Shown here: piece after piece, positions 1 to 11,900 of the stretch
Layout of the letters: every line of letters begins with the position of its first letter
How positions within the stretch are numbered: the stretch's first letter is position 1
Source of the DNA: Trebouxia sp. TZW2008
Taxonomy: Eukaryota > Chlorophyta > Trebouxiophyceae > Trebouxiales > Trebouxiaceae
Assembly: GCA_002118135.1 (NCBI GenBank)
Contig: BDIU01000311.1
Span: forward strand, 79,253 to 143,252
DNA: 64,000 nt
Direction: 5' to 3'
The notes under the pieces: model-generated
The model's input: only the letters and a program-made list of their open reading frames with translations
What the model was told of the DNA's origin: nothing
Database searches by the model: none
Position numbers and translations under genes: made by a program

Positions 1-540
1 TGAGCGTGAAAACATTGCCAGATCATGCAACCTTTCTTGCAAAAGCGACAAGTGCCCATGCAACTGACTGCAACATCTGGGACTGTAATAAACAAGATTT
101 AGGGAGCCAGAAACAGCTGCAAAAAGTTTGAAGCGCAGCACAAGGGCGTGACATGCCACCATTGCCTGCTTTATATGCTTGTGTATGCAGGGTGGGAGTG
201 GGTCAAAGACATGTCACAGCTCAACTTCTGGAATGCCAGACGCTGAGCAGGACATCGGCAGGGCTGCTTTATCGGCAGGGCTGCTCTATCAGCATGGCTG
301 ACATCTGACGTGGCTTGCCTGCAGACCATGATGTAACCCCATGATATACAGGCTAGCTATGCCAGATGCCAATCATGGTAATGCAGAGAAGTGCCAACAC
401 TTCCCCTCTGGAGTTGCTGCAATGACTTGCTGCAGCCGTGTGAATATCGGTACTTTCAGCATGTGCCTGCTGCGACTACAATGTGCTGCTACAACGTTCC
501 AGAGATGTAGCCTTGGCAAGTACAAAGTGTGTAAGTATAC

Positions 541-1909
541 CTGAGCATGCGAGCCAGGTCAGCAGCTGTGATGCCGCCTGACCGGGCTTCTGCTCCTGCT
601 CCTTGAGTCTGGTTCCTGCAGACACAGCGCCGAGGTCAATGCACAACCAAGGCCATGCTACAGTGGCATCAATGATATACCTTTGAGCTTGCCTGCACAT
701 GTCAGACAATAAAGAGCATGCTTCTTCTTTCTTGTCTGTGTGCGTGACAACATTTGATATGCTCTGGCTGGCGTGCACGCAAATATTTCGGGGAGCACAT
801 AGGCAAGCAAGTGTCCCAGGCCATAAAAGATTTGCCTTTCTTCAAACGCTCAGTGTGAATATGTGTGTCACACACTTAGACAAGTAACAGTGTGTATCTC
901 CCTGACATCTGTGCACAGTGTCATTGCAGGCATCAATGACAAGACTTGTGCATGCATCTTGCTGTTGCTTCCATGCAGTTGCAGCAGCGGCGACTACACA
1001 TAATTTGACATATGAAGGGGACGCCAACAGCTTACACTGCAGTGCTCTAAGTGCTTAGATTGGAAGTGCTGATGCTGTGCACCCTAGGCACTCAGAACGA
1101 CATCAACAGCTATGCAGGTCATCCTTGATGAACATAGATTCTCAGTCAGCACACCTGGAGGCTTGCAACAAGGCATCTACAGCACCTGCCTCGGCATCAT
1201 CGTCCTGCTCCACCTCACTTGCTTCATCAGCCTCGCCTGCAGAAACACTTCGCAACATGCTTGCATGTGACAAACTCAGAACGGTTGCTTGGCATCAGTA
1301 CGATCTAGCTCAGCTTGACGCACCAAGATTTGTGCTCAGCACTTGATTGATTTGCTCTGTCAGCTGAGCGTCACCATCCTGCTTTGGCTCTTGCATCCTG
1401 AAAAAGGTGGTGATATCAGCATTTTGAAGAAGTCAAATGTGCAGACACAAGGAAGAGCATGACCGCACCAGAAGAATAGTGCTCTTGCTTTGTCTGATGG
1501 AAAGTCCAAGGTGTATATGCGCGAGCTTGGACCTGCATTTCCCACCTGCGATTGATCAGAGTCGCCGCAGTTGCAAAAAGTGAGAACCTAAATTGCAGTC
1601 ACCAGAACAGAGTTACCTTGTTGAAATTGGCCTCTCCTGGGAAAATGATGACATCGTGCTCGGCCTCGTTCACCGTTGTGGTAGGGTCAGTACGCTCGTA
1701 CCACCGAAAATGCAGCAGGCCGTCGTCTGCCTGCTTGCACAGCCGTGTCAGGTTGCCGCAAAAACAGAGCGGTAGCTGCGGCGCGATGACTGCGTCAGTA
1801 CCTGTATCAACCGTACAAGTCCTTTGCGTTGATCTGCTTTGAGGGTGTTGTTTTGTGCTCTCATCAAGCCTGCCCTAAATTGCACCAAGGTGTCCTCTGA
1901 ACTCGTCAT
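541..1909 (-). CDS. RPN13: Proteasomal ubiquitin receptor RPN13/ADRM1, partial (C-terminal part not resolved)
   Basis: RPN13 is the 19S proteasome subunit that binds ubiquitin through its N-terminal Pru (PH-like) domain and recruits the deubiquitinase UCH37 through a C-terminal DEUBAD domain. Exons on the minus strand: 1909-1802, 1730-1617, 1545-1469, 1397-1324, 1236-1155 and probably 615-541, all with GT-AG borders and matching phases. The start ATG (MTSSEDTLVQFRAG) gives the usual Pru N-terminus. Family landmarks in order are RKGLVRL, DDGLLHFRWYERT, DVIIFPGEANF, RIYTLDFPS, ALFFW and MQEPKQDGDAQL. Exon 5 is an acidic linker (EVEQDDDAEA). Exon 6 carries ITAADLARML, as found before DEUBAD. I could not find DEUBAD between 1 and 540, so the 3' end is either in unrecognised exons or off the left edge. 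Divergent from D2HGDH. Identity of the Pru part is secure; exon 6 is provisional. Confidence 0.85.
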
Positions 1910-2159
1910 TTCAAGGGATATATACCCAGCTCTGGTATATGCACCGATTGCCGAAGAAAAACTCTCTCTGCTTTGCTGAGCGACTTGAAGCGTTTCCGCT
2001 GATAAGCCGAAGCATGCTGGCGTTTCACGTTTGCGTTTGAAAGCGTTTCGTTGTTGCCGGAAAAACGGTCCCTCGGCGTGTGGTCGCCCTTCAGCCTCTG
2101 TCAAAATGGGCATGCCAACACTGTTACTTTGATCAAACCGGGCAAAGCAGCAGTGCCGC
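1910..2159. promoter_or_regulatory. Shared divergent promoter region, RPN13 / D2HGDH
   Basis: Only 250 bp separate the RPN13 ATG (1909, minus) from the D2HGDH ATG (2160, plus), so both promoters and both 5' UTRs must lie here. It contains repeated gcgtttcg/gcgtttga/gcgtttcc-type words between about 1985 and 2050, but I cannot assign a known factor or a TATA box. This is inferred from gene positions only. Confidence 0.55.
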
Positions 2160-5100
2160 ATGCTGGCCATAAGGGCTCGCATCCCGTCTGCATGCCTACA
2201 GGCAATAGCTAGCAGGCTTAGCCGGGGTGCACAGACTGCTGCAGCAATCAGCAGAAGCGACGAATATGCAGCTATCTCAGATCGTGACATCGCATATTTT
2301 CAGAGCGTCTTGGGGGACCGAAGCGTCGTCACTGACCCGGATGCTTTGCAGCCCCTCAACAGGTCAGCCTGCCTCTGCTGCAAAGAAATCGCACCTGTAC
2401 GTGCGACCACAGCAACACGAGCTGTAACCTTGATATTGCAGGGACTGGATGGGCAAGTATGAAGGCAAAAGTCGCGTGGCTTTGAAGCCTCACAGCACTG
2501 AGCAAGTATCACAAATCTTGAAATACTGCAATGACCAGCAGTTGGCAGTGGTGCCCCAGGCAAGCAATGCCACCCTGCTGATGCATGTTGAGCTGCACAG
2601 CCTGCTCTGCTGACAAGCGGAACCAGCGCTGCACCTGCTAGAGGGCTCCTTTTTGCAATGCAGTACGAACCACAATGTGCAAACATGTGCATCATGCAGG
2701 GAGGAAACACAGGCTTGGTTGGTGGCAGTGTGCCTTTGTTTGATGAGATTGTACTGTCCACGGGAGGCATGAACAAGGTCCTGTCGTTTGATCCCGTAAG
2801 TGTCAGGTGACTGGCACTGACTTGCTGCACCATATCGACCGTCATCCTTGCCCTTGAACTCATGGCTGAATTGTGTTTGCCACATGTCCACTAAGCTCAT
2901 CACCTTGCATGGCATGCATGCAATGTTATGTAAGTACTGTCTACAGCACAAGTGCTGGCAATGCCCTCCTGTCAAGCATTACTGTCAAACAGAACTCAGC
3001 GGCAGCAGCTATATTGCAACTCTGCTCTTTGCGGATTGCAAAGGCTGTAACATGCAGATCTGCACTTCATCCAAGTGGACGATACCATAACACAGCAAGG
3101 GTGTAAAGTGCATTCGCTATGTTTGCAGATCCTGGGTGTGTTGACATGCCAAGCTGGCTGTGTGCTAGAGCAGCTTGACAACTATGTGGCAGAGCAGGGC
3201 CATACCATGCCATTGGACCTAGGGGCTAAGGGCAGTTGCCAGATTGGCGGCAATGTTTCCACCAATGCAGGTCAGCACTCGGAATCCCATCGACAATCAT
3301 ACTTGAGGTTTTTAGAGCAGAGTAACCTACTCATGACCATCTCCCATAATTTGAGCAATCATGACAAACACAACAACAGAAGTGGTGACAATGATTCGTC
3401 ATGCGTCCAAAGGCAGAAGTGCTATGTGTGTGGGGTCAAAGTCCTGTCTTGCCTGACCAGCTGGTTTTGGCATACTGCATGCAATGCTGTGGAAAATGCT
3501 GCTGCTGCTGCTGCTGTCGCTGTCAGCAACTGGCCAGGATGCTTCTTCAATTTTGCACATAATGTACCTGCTGTTTCATCAGCAGGCGATCAAAATACAT
3601 AGCTGTTGACTACAGGTGGGCTGAGGTACTTGAGGTACGGGTCCATGCATGGCAATGTAACTGGCTTGGAGGTGGTTTTGGCAGATGGCACAACCTTGGA
3701 CCTCATGTCAACCCTGCGCAAAGACAACACTGGGTGAGTTCTGAGCTATACGTAAATATGACTGGGTTGCGGCACCAATGCATGGCATCAGTAGCATATG
3801 CAGTCAACAGACTGTAGTAGCAACTTGAGCTTTTGGGCTGCTCGTGTGGGCGCATATGGGCATGTTTGGCAGTCTGTGCCTACAACTTGTCACCATACCT
3901 GCCCTGTAACATTGATGAAGTAAGATGATTGCTTTTCTCATGGTCTGTTATGATGCTTTAGGTGATCTGCGCCTGACAATATGCAGCTGTCCTGCGTTTC
4001 AGCCTTACATCGTCGAGGTCAATGGTACATGTTTTCTGCATTGTCAGATGTGTACTCTGTCCAGAGATGCTGCAATCTCTTTCCATAACACGTCACCATC
4101 TGCTCAGCGCCTGAATGCGTTGCGATGCAGGTATGACATGAAACAGCTGTTCATTGGTGGGGAGGGCACTTTAGGCGTCATCACCAAAGTAGCCCTCCAG
4201 TGCCCAGTCAAGCCCTCATCAGTGCAAGTGACATATCTTGCAGGTGAGCACATGTCCTTGTGCAGAATCAGGACCCTTTGCAAGCTCCCTAGCCTTCATC
4301 AAGTTGTTGCCCATAGGAGGCTTAGATGGCGTGGTCACACAGTGCGAATGTCACTGGACAGACTGCCTCATCAGTGTATCTTTGGGCAGTTATCAGGCAC
4401 TCAGGCCAAGGGTAAACCCAGATATACTTGGCAGTCAGCTGTGTACAAGAACCTCTCTGTCCTTCATGTCCAACATAATTGGTTTATGTCAGCACATGAT
4501 CGAACTGGTTGCATACAGTTGATTGCTGCTGTACCTACCTACCTGGGCATGCTGACCCTGCCTAGCCCACGTTTACAACGCATGAATAATGAGAATGACT
4601 GGTCACTGTCAAAGCAGAAAACGGGCTCTTCAAGAACAATGGCCCATGCACGATGCATGTTGCAGCTGTTGCATGCTCAGATTCTCTTTGTGGGGAAGCA
4701 GACCACTGCAAGAACACCCTCATGTTGTGCTGCTGCACAACAGGTGTGATTTGATTCGTCATGGCATGAAGCTTGTCTGATCTACACGGTTTTACATGTT
4801 GCAAGTTTCATGTCCCAGCAATTACAGCAGTGACATCTTTGGAGGATCAAGTCCAAACTGATCGCATGCTGTTGACATTGTACAAGGCTGCTGTGAAGTT
4901 TGTCTTATACAAATGTTCCAGCAGCTTGCTTTGCCACTAAGAACATGTTGTGTGACTGTGCTTGCAGTGCCTAGCTTTCAGCATGCACAGAAGATATTCC
5001 AGAAGGCCAAACAGCACTTAGGCGAAATCTTGTCAGCCTTTGAATTTCTGGATCACCACGCCCTTATCATGACGCTGAAGAACCTGCCAAGTATCAAGAA

Positions 5101-8096
5101 TCCTTTGCCAGACACACAGGTGATGCTGTTATTGATTGGTATTGCTGTGGTCATTGTAAGACTTGTGCTAGTGCTTTGACATGCGTACTGATCATGCCTA
5201 CTTTGTGAAGTTTTCTGGAAGGATTGCTGACAAGTTTGAGCATTCTGCATTGTGCATCTCAGATTTTCAATGTTTTGATGGCTTAGCTGCATGTACCTGC
5301 CAAAATGCATTGAGTGAGAGGGTGAGTCAGTGAGCAGGTGAGTAAGTAGGAGGCGGGTGGGCAAGTTACTCTTGTGACTCGGTGAGTGAGTGATCAAGTG
5401 CATGCCTGCAGACGCCAATCTACTTGGTGGTTGAGACATCCGGCAGCAATGCTGAGCATGACTATGCTAAGCTGGAAAAGTTCTTGGAGGAGGCTTATGA
5501 AGAAGAGATCATTGTGGACGGCACCATTGCACAGGACTCAGGGCAGCAGGGCAGCATTTGGGCCCTCAGAGAAAGCATTTCTGAGGGCTTGAGACATGCT
5601 GGTGAGCCTTTGCAGCAATAATGTCATTGTGCCATGCAAGCTGTTGAGGATGAGCAACACTATTGTTGAATTGCCCATTTTACAGTGTCATCAGAGGTCA
5701 ACACTTTTCTTTGTTTGGTTCAGCCTTTCATCAGCGGGACATTCGCCTTTTCTTTGAGGCAAACACTGATCAGCTGCCTTTGGTTGCCAGACACATTCAC
5801 CTGTGCTTTCAAGCCAGAAAGTCCGATGAGTCACATCTGGCTCCCTACCCTGGACTGTAGATTCTATTGATTGATTGATTGAATAATCAGGTGATAGGTA
5901 TGGAAACTTGATACAATGTATACACATAACAGGTGCTGCATGTGTGTGGCCCCAGCTGACGTGATCCAGCACTCATCGCAGTGGCTATGCATGTCCAGTG
6001 CAGCTGCGTCAACCAGTCCTTGTTGCTTGGATGGAAAAGCATTTCAAGGGCTTTTAATGTACCCGCGAGTGTTGCTTGTCAGCACTGGACACTCTATATT
6101 CTGCCGGGGGGCTTGCATCACCAAAAACTGTCATGACTGATATGTCATTACTGATCTGTCACTGTTGTCGTCTTCAAACATTGGCTGTCAAACGCTTGAG
6201 CTGTCAGATGTATTGTCGACAGGTCACATGACTTTGCTGAGCCAGCGTGAATCAATATTAAACCATTCACAATCTGGGCTGCAACACGCACATCATGCCC
6301 TTCTCCACCTGCACCCTTATGGCAGCTTTCCCCGCCGCCCCCCCCCCCTTACATATTGGTCTTTCTTTCAAGTCACTGGTTCGCTCCTGTGATGCACTTC
6401 TGCCATGATTGGCGCCACAAGTTGCCTGCACTGACCCTGGCCTGAATGCTGTCAGAATGAAGCAGATGGTGCTATGCAGGCGCAGTGTACAAGTATGATC
6501 TGAGCCTGCCTCCAGATGACATGTACAAGCTAGTGGAGGAGACACGAGCACGCATGAAGCACCTACCTGTCACTGTTGTTGGCTATGGGCATATGGGCGA
6601 CAGCAACCTTCATCTCAACATCTCTGCAGGTCAGAGCTTCTGTTGTGCAGCAGACTGTGTGTCTTCAGTATGATCAACAAGCAGAAGTTGTTGACAACAC
6701 GTGCCTTGCACTGTAACTGGCTATGGTTGCGTGGGTGATAGCAATCTTCATCTCAGCATCTCTGCAGGTCAGCTTTGCTGTCATCAGAAGCAGCTGTTGT
6801 GCCTACCCACCTGCTACTACTGTTGCTGGACATAGTACCCATTTGACAGCAATCTTCATCTCAACCTCTCTGTGGGTTGGATTGTCAACACAAGCAGCTG
6901 TTGGTTTCTCCTGCCTGTCGCTGTTGTTGGCTACAGTTGCAAGGGTGACAACAACCTCCCCATCTTAATATTGCTGCAGGTCAGATTTCCTGTCATGCAG
7001 CAGGCCTGGGTTTCTGCACAGCACTAGCACAAGCATGTGATGGCTGCATTTACGACGTTTTGTGTTCCATTGTTGAGTTGATGATTGCTTGTTGGGGTGC
7101 ATTGAATCAGAAAGATATGATCTTCAGCATGGGACAACATCATGGTGCTGATCAACATCTCTCCTTTTGTGCAAAAACACATGAGTCATGCACTATGCAG
7201 CACTGTTCTAGCTGCTTGAAAATACTTTGTTCAGCTAACTGCAGCAACAGTACAAAGGCTATGAAATCGTCACAAAGTCAAAGGCAGCTACTGCTTCGTT
7301 TCACAGACACAAGTGTTCTGTCTGCAGCTGAATACAACAAGGAGATCCTATCTCATATTGAGCCCTTTGTGTATGAGTGGACAGCTGACAAGAAGGGCAG
7401 CATCAGCGCTGAGCATGGCCTCGGCCAAATGAAGCCTGAGTGCATTGGGTGAGTCGCTCTTGTCTTGCTCTTGCAAGAATGCTTTGCTGTCTGTCATTGC
7501 TTGTGCATTTCTTGCATCACATAGTCTGAGGCAGACAGCTGCTGTTAGTTCGTGGTTTGATGCTCGCTGGACTTAATTTCTGATGGCTATTCTTTCTCAA
7601 ATCAGTTGAAGCCTGCAACACTACTCTAGAGTAAGCTTTGCTGAAGTGTGCAGTCTGTGGTGCTTGATAGCAGGAGCTTAAATCATTGCTTCAAGGACCG
7701 TAGACCAAAGCTTTATTATCTGCGGGTTCATGCCACATGCCATGCGCTTGTGTGCTTGTGTACCAGGTATGATCAAGCAGCAGTCTGATTGAGGCTGAGA
7801 CTGCTGAAGCTTTTGCATTGAGACTCGACGCCACCCTATACACACAGCTACCATACTCAATTGTCTTCAAAGTCTGGTCAGCTGATTGCAGCGTTCATGA
7901 TGCTGGCAGTCTGACATTGCTGACGTGTCCCAGCTTCCTGTTCAGGTACTCAAAAGCTGAAGAGGCAGTTCAGCTGATGGGCAGATTCAAGTCGCTGTTG
8001 GATCCCAAACAGATCCTAAACCCATACAAGCTGCTTCCTGCCAAAAACCGGCTTTACCAGCCGCATCAAAACAAGAGCGCCACTGCTTTTGTATGA
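2160..8096 (+). CDS. D2HGDH: D-2-hydroxyglutarate dehydrogenase, mitochondrial
   Basis: FAD-linked oxidase that converts D-2-hydroxyglutarate to 2-oxoglutarate and passes electrons to the mitochondrial ETF system; in plants it works in lysine and branched-chain amino acid breakdown. Exons: 2160-2362, 2442-2559, 2700-2795, 3129-3270, 3616-3733, 4131-4243, 4968-5119, 5412-5601, 6480-6629, 7328-7448, 7946-8096; all phases agree, giving 517 residues. The first 30 residues are Arg/Ser/Ala-rich with no acidic residue, as in a mitochondrial presequence. The FAD-binding [10 protein letters not shown] motif is at 108-117 and [11 protein letters not shown] follows in exon 6. Metal/substrate residues known from the human enzyme appear conserved: H415 and H422 (GHMGDSNLH) and E456 (SAEHGLG). 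Intron 2 starts with GC rather than GT (2560). Intron 6 holds a LINE fragment, intron 8 a donor-like microsatellite, and intron 9 decayed copies of exon 9. Confidence 0.96.
4264..4560 (+). mobile_element. LINE (non-LTR retrotransposon) C-terminal fragment in D2HGDH intron 6
   Basis: Between two D2HGDH exons, one frame reads [12 protein letters not shown]...LDRLPHQ...[14 protein letters not shown], followed by an HDRTGCIQ stretch. The pattern RRLRWxGHxxRM-DRLP-xLSGTxxxGxPR is typical of the region after the reverse transcriptase in LINE ORF2 proteins. No upstream reverse transcriptase domain is present, so it is a 5'-truncated relic in the same orientation as the host gene. It may extend to about 4740. 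It lies fully within the intron (4244-4967). Confidence 0.65.
5300..5400 (+). repeat. GTGAG/GTAAG-rich degenerate microsatellite in D2HGDH intron 8
   Basis: About 100 bp just before the exon 9-side acceptor of this intron (exon 8 begins at 5412) contain many copies of gtgag, gtgagt, gagtgag and gtaag. Each of these resembles a 5' splice donor. It looks like an expanded GTGA simple repeat. Its effect on splicing is unknown. Confidence 0.6.
6571..6995 (+). repeat. Four-copy degenerate tandem repeat of the 3' end of D2HGDH exon 9
   Basis: The exon segment coding for [15 protein letters not shown] plus the following donor region (core from 6581) recurs at about 6719, 6828 and 6929, with spacings of 138, 109 and 101 bp. 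Copy 2 still reads [17 protein letters not shown] and keeps a gcag|gtcagc donor context. Copy 3 has lost the donor, and copy 4 keeps ctgcag|gtcag but is rearranged inside. Only copy 1 is in the phase-consistent gene model. The copies sit in intron 9 and decay to different degrees. Confidence 0.8.
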
Positions 8097-8909
8097 GTGC
8101 CTCATCTGCCATTAGATATGTGGTGACGGACTTTCAGGGGCATATGCAATTGCTGATTGTTGCAGCAAGCTGAAGCAGTATTTGTCATGCTTAGCATGCA
8201 GCACAGAGACAGGACCCTGTCACAGTATTGTGCATTTTACTCTGTTTTGCTGTGCACTGCATCAAGCTGTGTACACTCAATGAGATGATGACTCGCAAGC
8301 CACCAGACATATGACATCACATGTCAGTCAGCTATGTCTCTGATCAAGCCGTATGCAGAGCTCCTGAAGCAACTGTGGCAGCCTGTTCGTCAACAGCCTG
8401 TCAGCACCCAGGGCACCCAATATTCAGTAAGCTGAGTCAAGAGGCTTTCAAGCTTGTTTATAAAGGGAATTGACATCTGCTGCAATGTCAACATGCTGAT
8501 CCTGCCATTGGGAGCATGATATGCAAACTTTATCAGGATCTGGTGGAATGTCGTCAATGTAATTACGAGTCTCTTTTGCTGTATGCCCTCAAAGACATGA
8601 TTCCCTTAGACTGTCTCTGACTCAGGTTATCAAGGTACAAAGGATTGTGAACTGTGAGCATCCTGCTGAGCTAAACGGATATGGAGGTGTTGTGCATGCT
8701 GAGTGGTACCAGCAATTTTCTGTTTTGCCTAGAAAAGAATTGTGTACCAATGCTTTAGGTTAAACAGCGCATCAGACGATGTACAACACTTTCTTGGCAG
8801 GATTAATATTGACCCAAAGATTCAACGCAGCTGTAGTCAAAAATATGCAGGCATCGTCGGCAAATGTGCCAAAGCGCTTCTACATGCCTCATGGCTTATA
8901 TTTTCCTGG
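8097..8909. other. Convergent 3' intergenic region, D2HGDH / methyltransferase
   Basis: About 810 bp between the stop codons of two convergent genes. It should hold both 3' UTRs. I see no supported coding sequence, RNA gene or mobile element in it. Confidence 0.6.
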
Positions 8910-11900
8910 TCACTCAGTTTTGCAGGCAATGAATGTTTTGTGACTGGGTGAGTTGGCTGTCTCTGCAACTGTTGCAAACCCAATGGACTGGGCAAGCTGC
9001 CCAAGGTCAAGAGAAATGTACTCAAGCAGCCATGGCTCTGTGCTCTTGAATGCTGCATATGCTATTGGATTGTTTAGCACCTTGCTGAAGGAGGCAGTCT
9101 TTGCATTCATTTCCTGTAGCATACATAAAACAGTGCTGTAATTACATACTTATAAGTCAGGAGTAAATGGAAAGAGCACATCCAATCTGTCTTCTGAAAA
9201 GATGTGCTTATGAGTATCAGGTGCTGTGCGTGTGAAACAGCAAAGGACTTTCATTGCAGAGTGCATGTTTGCAACAGGATTTGACAGCTCATGTCTCAAG
9301 TGTTGCAGTACTAATCTTATCACATGCCTCTACATGTCACATGCTTTGTGGTGAAAGCAACAAAAACCATCCCTTGCAGAGTGCATACTTGCAGCAGCAA
9401 TTGACGCATGAAGTCTACAGTAAGACAATCTGCAAGAAGTGAATTTGTACATGCATATGATTTTGTCAGATTGTAGCCCATCCCTGAGCATTGCTAAATG
9501 CCAATGGCATGACACAAAACATTGAATGTATCTTGGTGCACAATAGATTCATCTGTCATATGTGGCTGAACTCTGTTCAGGCATCTGTTGTTCAGCTGCA
9601 CATCTGTCCTGTTCATGTGCATGATGCATAACAAGATAGTGAAAACTGATGCTGCTCTGCAAACTGTACTATCACAAGGCAAATCAAGCTGTTGTGCTGT
9701 ATGCAACTGTAAAACTGGAGGATGCATTATGAAGCAGCGTTGCTGGTTCTGTCTATTCAGGGCTGAACATACCCACTTGCTTTCTTGTTCCTGACATCAG
9801 TGTGAAGCCATGCATCATGCATCATGCAACACTACTGTTTTATCGCCGCTACACCGACCACAGACAAATCTGTAAGACATGGGCTTACCATGATCGCAAG
9901 AACACCACCAGGCCTAAGGATTCTGAAGGCCTCTGCCATAACATCTGCTGCTGCTGAGGCAGGCAGCTCATGAAAAAGCAGGCAGGCAGACACCAGATCT
10001 TGGCTGCTGCTAGGCAAGCCTGAGCTCTCTGCCGCTGCATGCTGAAATGTGATAGGCTCAGCTTGCCCTCCGTTCTGATCCTGCATGCCAGCAGACAAGA
10101 TGGAACATGGTTGCGGCATACATTCTCTGCTTGCTAAGGATGTACAGCACTCAGCTTCATGATAAAGTTGCATAACCAGCAAGCTGCAACAGGTTGCCAA
10201 AGGGCTACATTTGTTTGCTTTGCATTGTTGCCTTGCAAACAAGCCAAATGTGATTGACTGAAGGCCGACAATCACGAAACAATACAGATGCTGCTTGTGA
10301 CTGAGGTCCATTTGCATCTAGTCAGAGCACTCTGAGATGCTGCTTGCGCTCAGCGTGATGTGAGAGTCACACCAGGGCACAAACGTTTGTCTGTCACTAG
10401 CGATAAGCTTGCGCTCTTGTCATGGCATGTCATATATTACAGGCTTGACTACAAATGACGCAAATGTCCCAGGCAGAGTGCAAGCTCGAGCTTATGACAC
10501 AGTGCTGCATTATGTACCTGTCTCTGCTGCTGATCATGTTTAGCAACAGCTAAGAAGTGTGGTGATAGGTCCAAGCCTTTGATCTGAGCTTCAGGGAAGG
10601 TTCTGTGAAGCTCCAAAGTGCTGAGGCCAGTTGAGCAGCCCAAGTCAACCGCATCCCTGATGTCTGTGTTGATAGGCACTTTCTGCATGAGGCTTCTGAG
10701 CTTGCTGCTGAAGCCAGACCTCAGCTGCTCATCACCTCTGCAAGCAGAAGTTGTCCAGATTTTCAAGGACTCAGACTTCTCCACAAAGTGTGACTGCTCA
10801 GGTTGACGCATGTCAGGTTGTCTTCCTTACGTGAGAACCTATTAACATTCTGGCAACGCAACTTGGCAAGCTGTTGCAATGAGTTCGCTTGATCACTTTG
10901 AGTTGCAACAAGACGTCCTTTTGCACAGGACCAAGAACCAGCTTGCCTGACGTTTTGAAGGTTGGTCACATCTGCACAAGTGACAGCGCAGCAGCAACTC
11001 ATGCAGGGCTGTGCTGCAACAGCAATTCTAAGCAGCTGACCTGGGATCTAGCTTCTTCCTGTCTGGGTCCATGACAGTGGCATGCACTGATTGTGACGCC
11101 ATGTTGGCCTGCACTTGCACATTGTAAGTCTTCTTGCCAAAGTTGCAATGCAGCCCTGCCTCACATGCATTGCATAACTTGATTTTGCAACTGATGCGCA
11201 CATCAGAAGCCAAAATTTTGTTGATTTCATCATATTTGTCAACATAAGCAAGCGTGTTATTTGGCAAGGCGGCCTAAAACAGCTGGCATGGCAGAGGTTG
11301 ACTCAACAGGCATGACCAACCTGTAAAGCTGCTTCCCAACACAAGTTGCCCTCCTTGTATGCATGGAAGGGACTGCAGTAGTAACCTGGCATTTGCAAAC
11401 CTGGGTCTTGAACTTCCTGTGACAAAAACTGCTATTATAATTGACAGACTTTACCAGTACAGCTTTGAATACAATGGCTGCTTTTGTCTGAAAACACAAG
11501 ATGTCAATATATGACACCTGGAATTACCTGGAGTTTCTGGTCCCAGTCTGCAGCAGCTCTCAATTTAGCCATCTCTGCCTCAAAATTGACTCCCAACTCA
11601 GCACCTTGTTTTGCAATTTTTCTCCTGGCCTACAAAATGCACAATGATCGAAATGAGTAGCTAGGCATTCAGGTGCATGAGAGCAGCGCTTTGCTGAAGG
11701 CAATGTCTACCAGTCCCTGTATTTTGTGCAAGAGTTTTGGTCATCTTTGTAAGGAATGCTTGCAGTGCGTGCAGCCTAGCAAGCTGTGCAAAAAACTTCA
11801 AGCTTCACCTGCTTCACTGCAGCTTGATAAATTGGAGGGAAATTGAACAACTTCTCGACCGTTGCGAACAGCAACGGCGAACTTTTGGCAGCAGGCGCGT

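Noticed and set aside
1..540. DEUBAD exon of RPN13
   Set aside because: I searched the minus strand for the expected helical segment and found no convincing match, so I did not extend the gene here.
1748..2290. 180-codon open frame on the minus strand across the RPN13/D2HGDH promoter
   Set aside because: Only its last part (from 1909) is RPN13 exon 1; the upstream portion overlaps the D2HGDH first exon and promoter, has no family match, and is read through by chance.
4589..4780. Small gene after the LINE fragment
   Set aside because: Lies inside D2HGDH intron 6 and looks like continued degraded LINE sequence.
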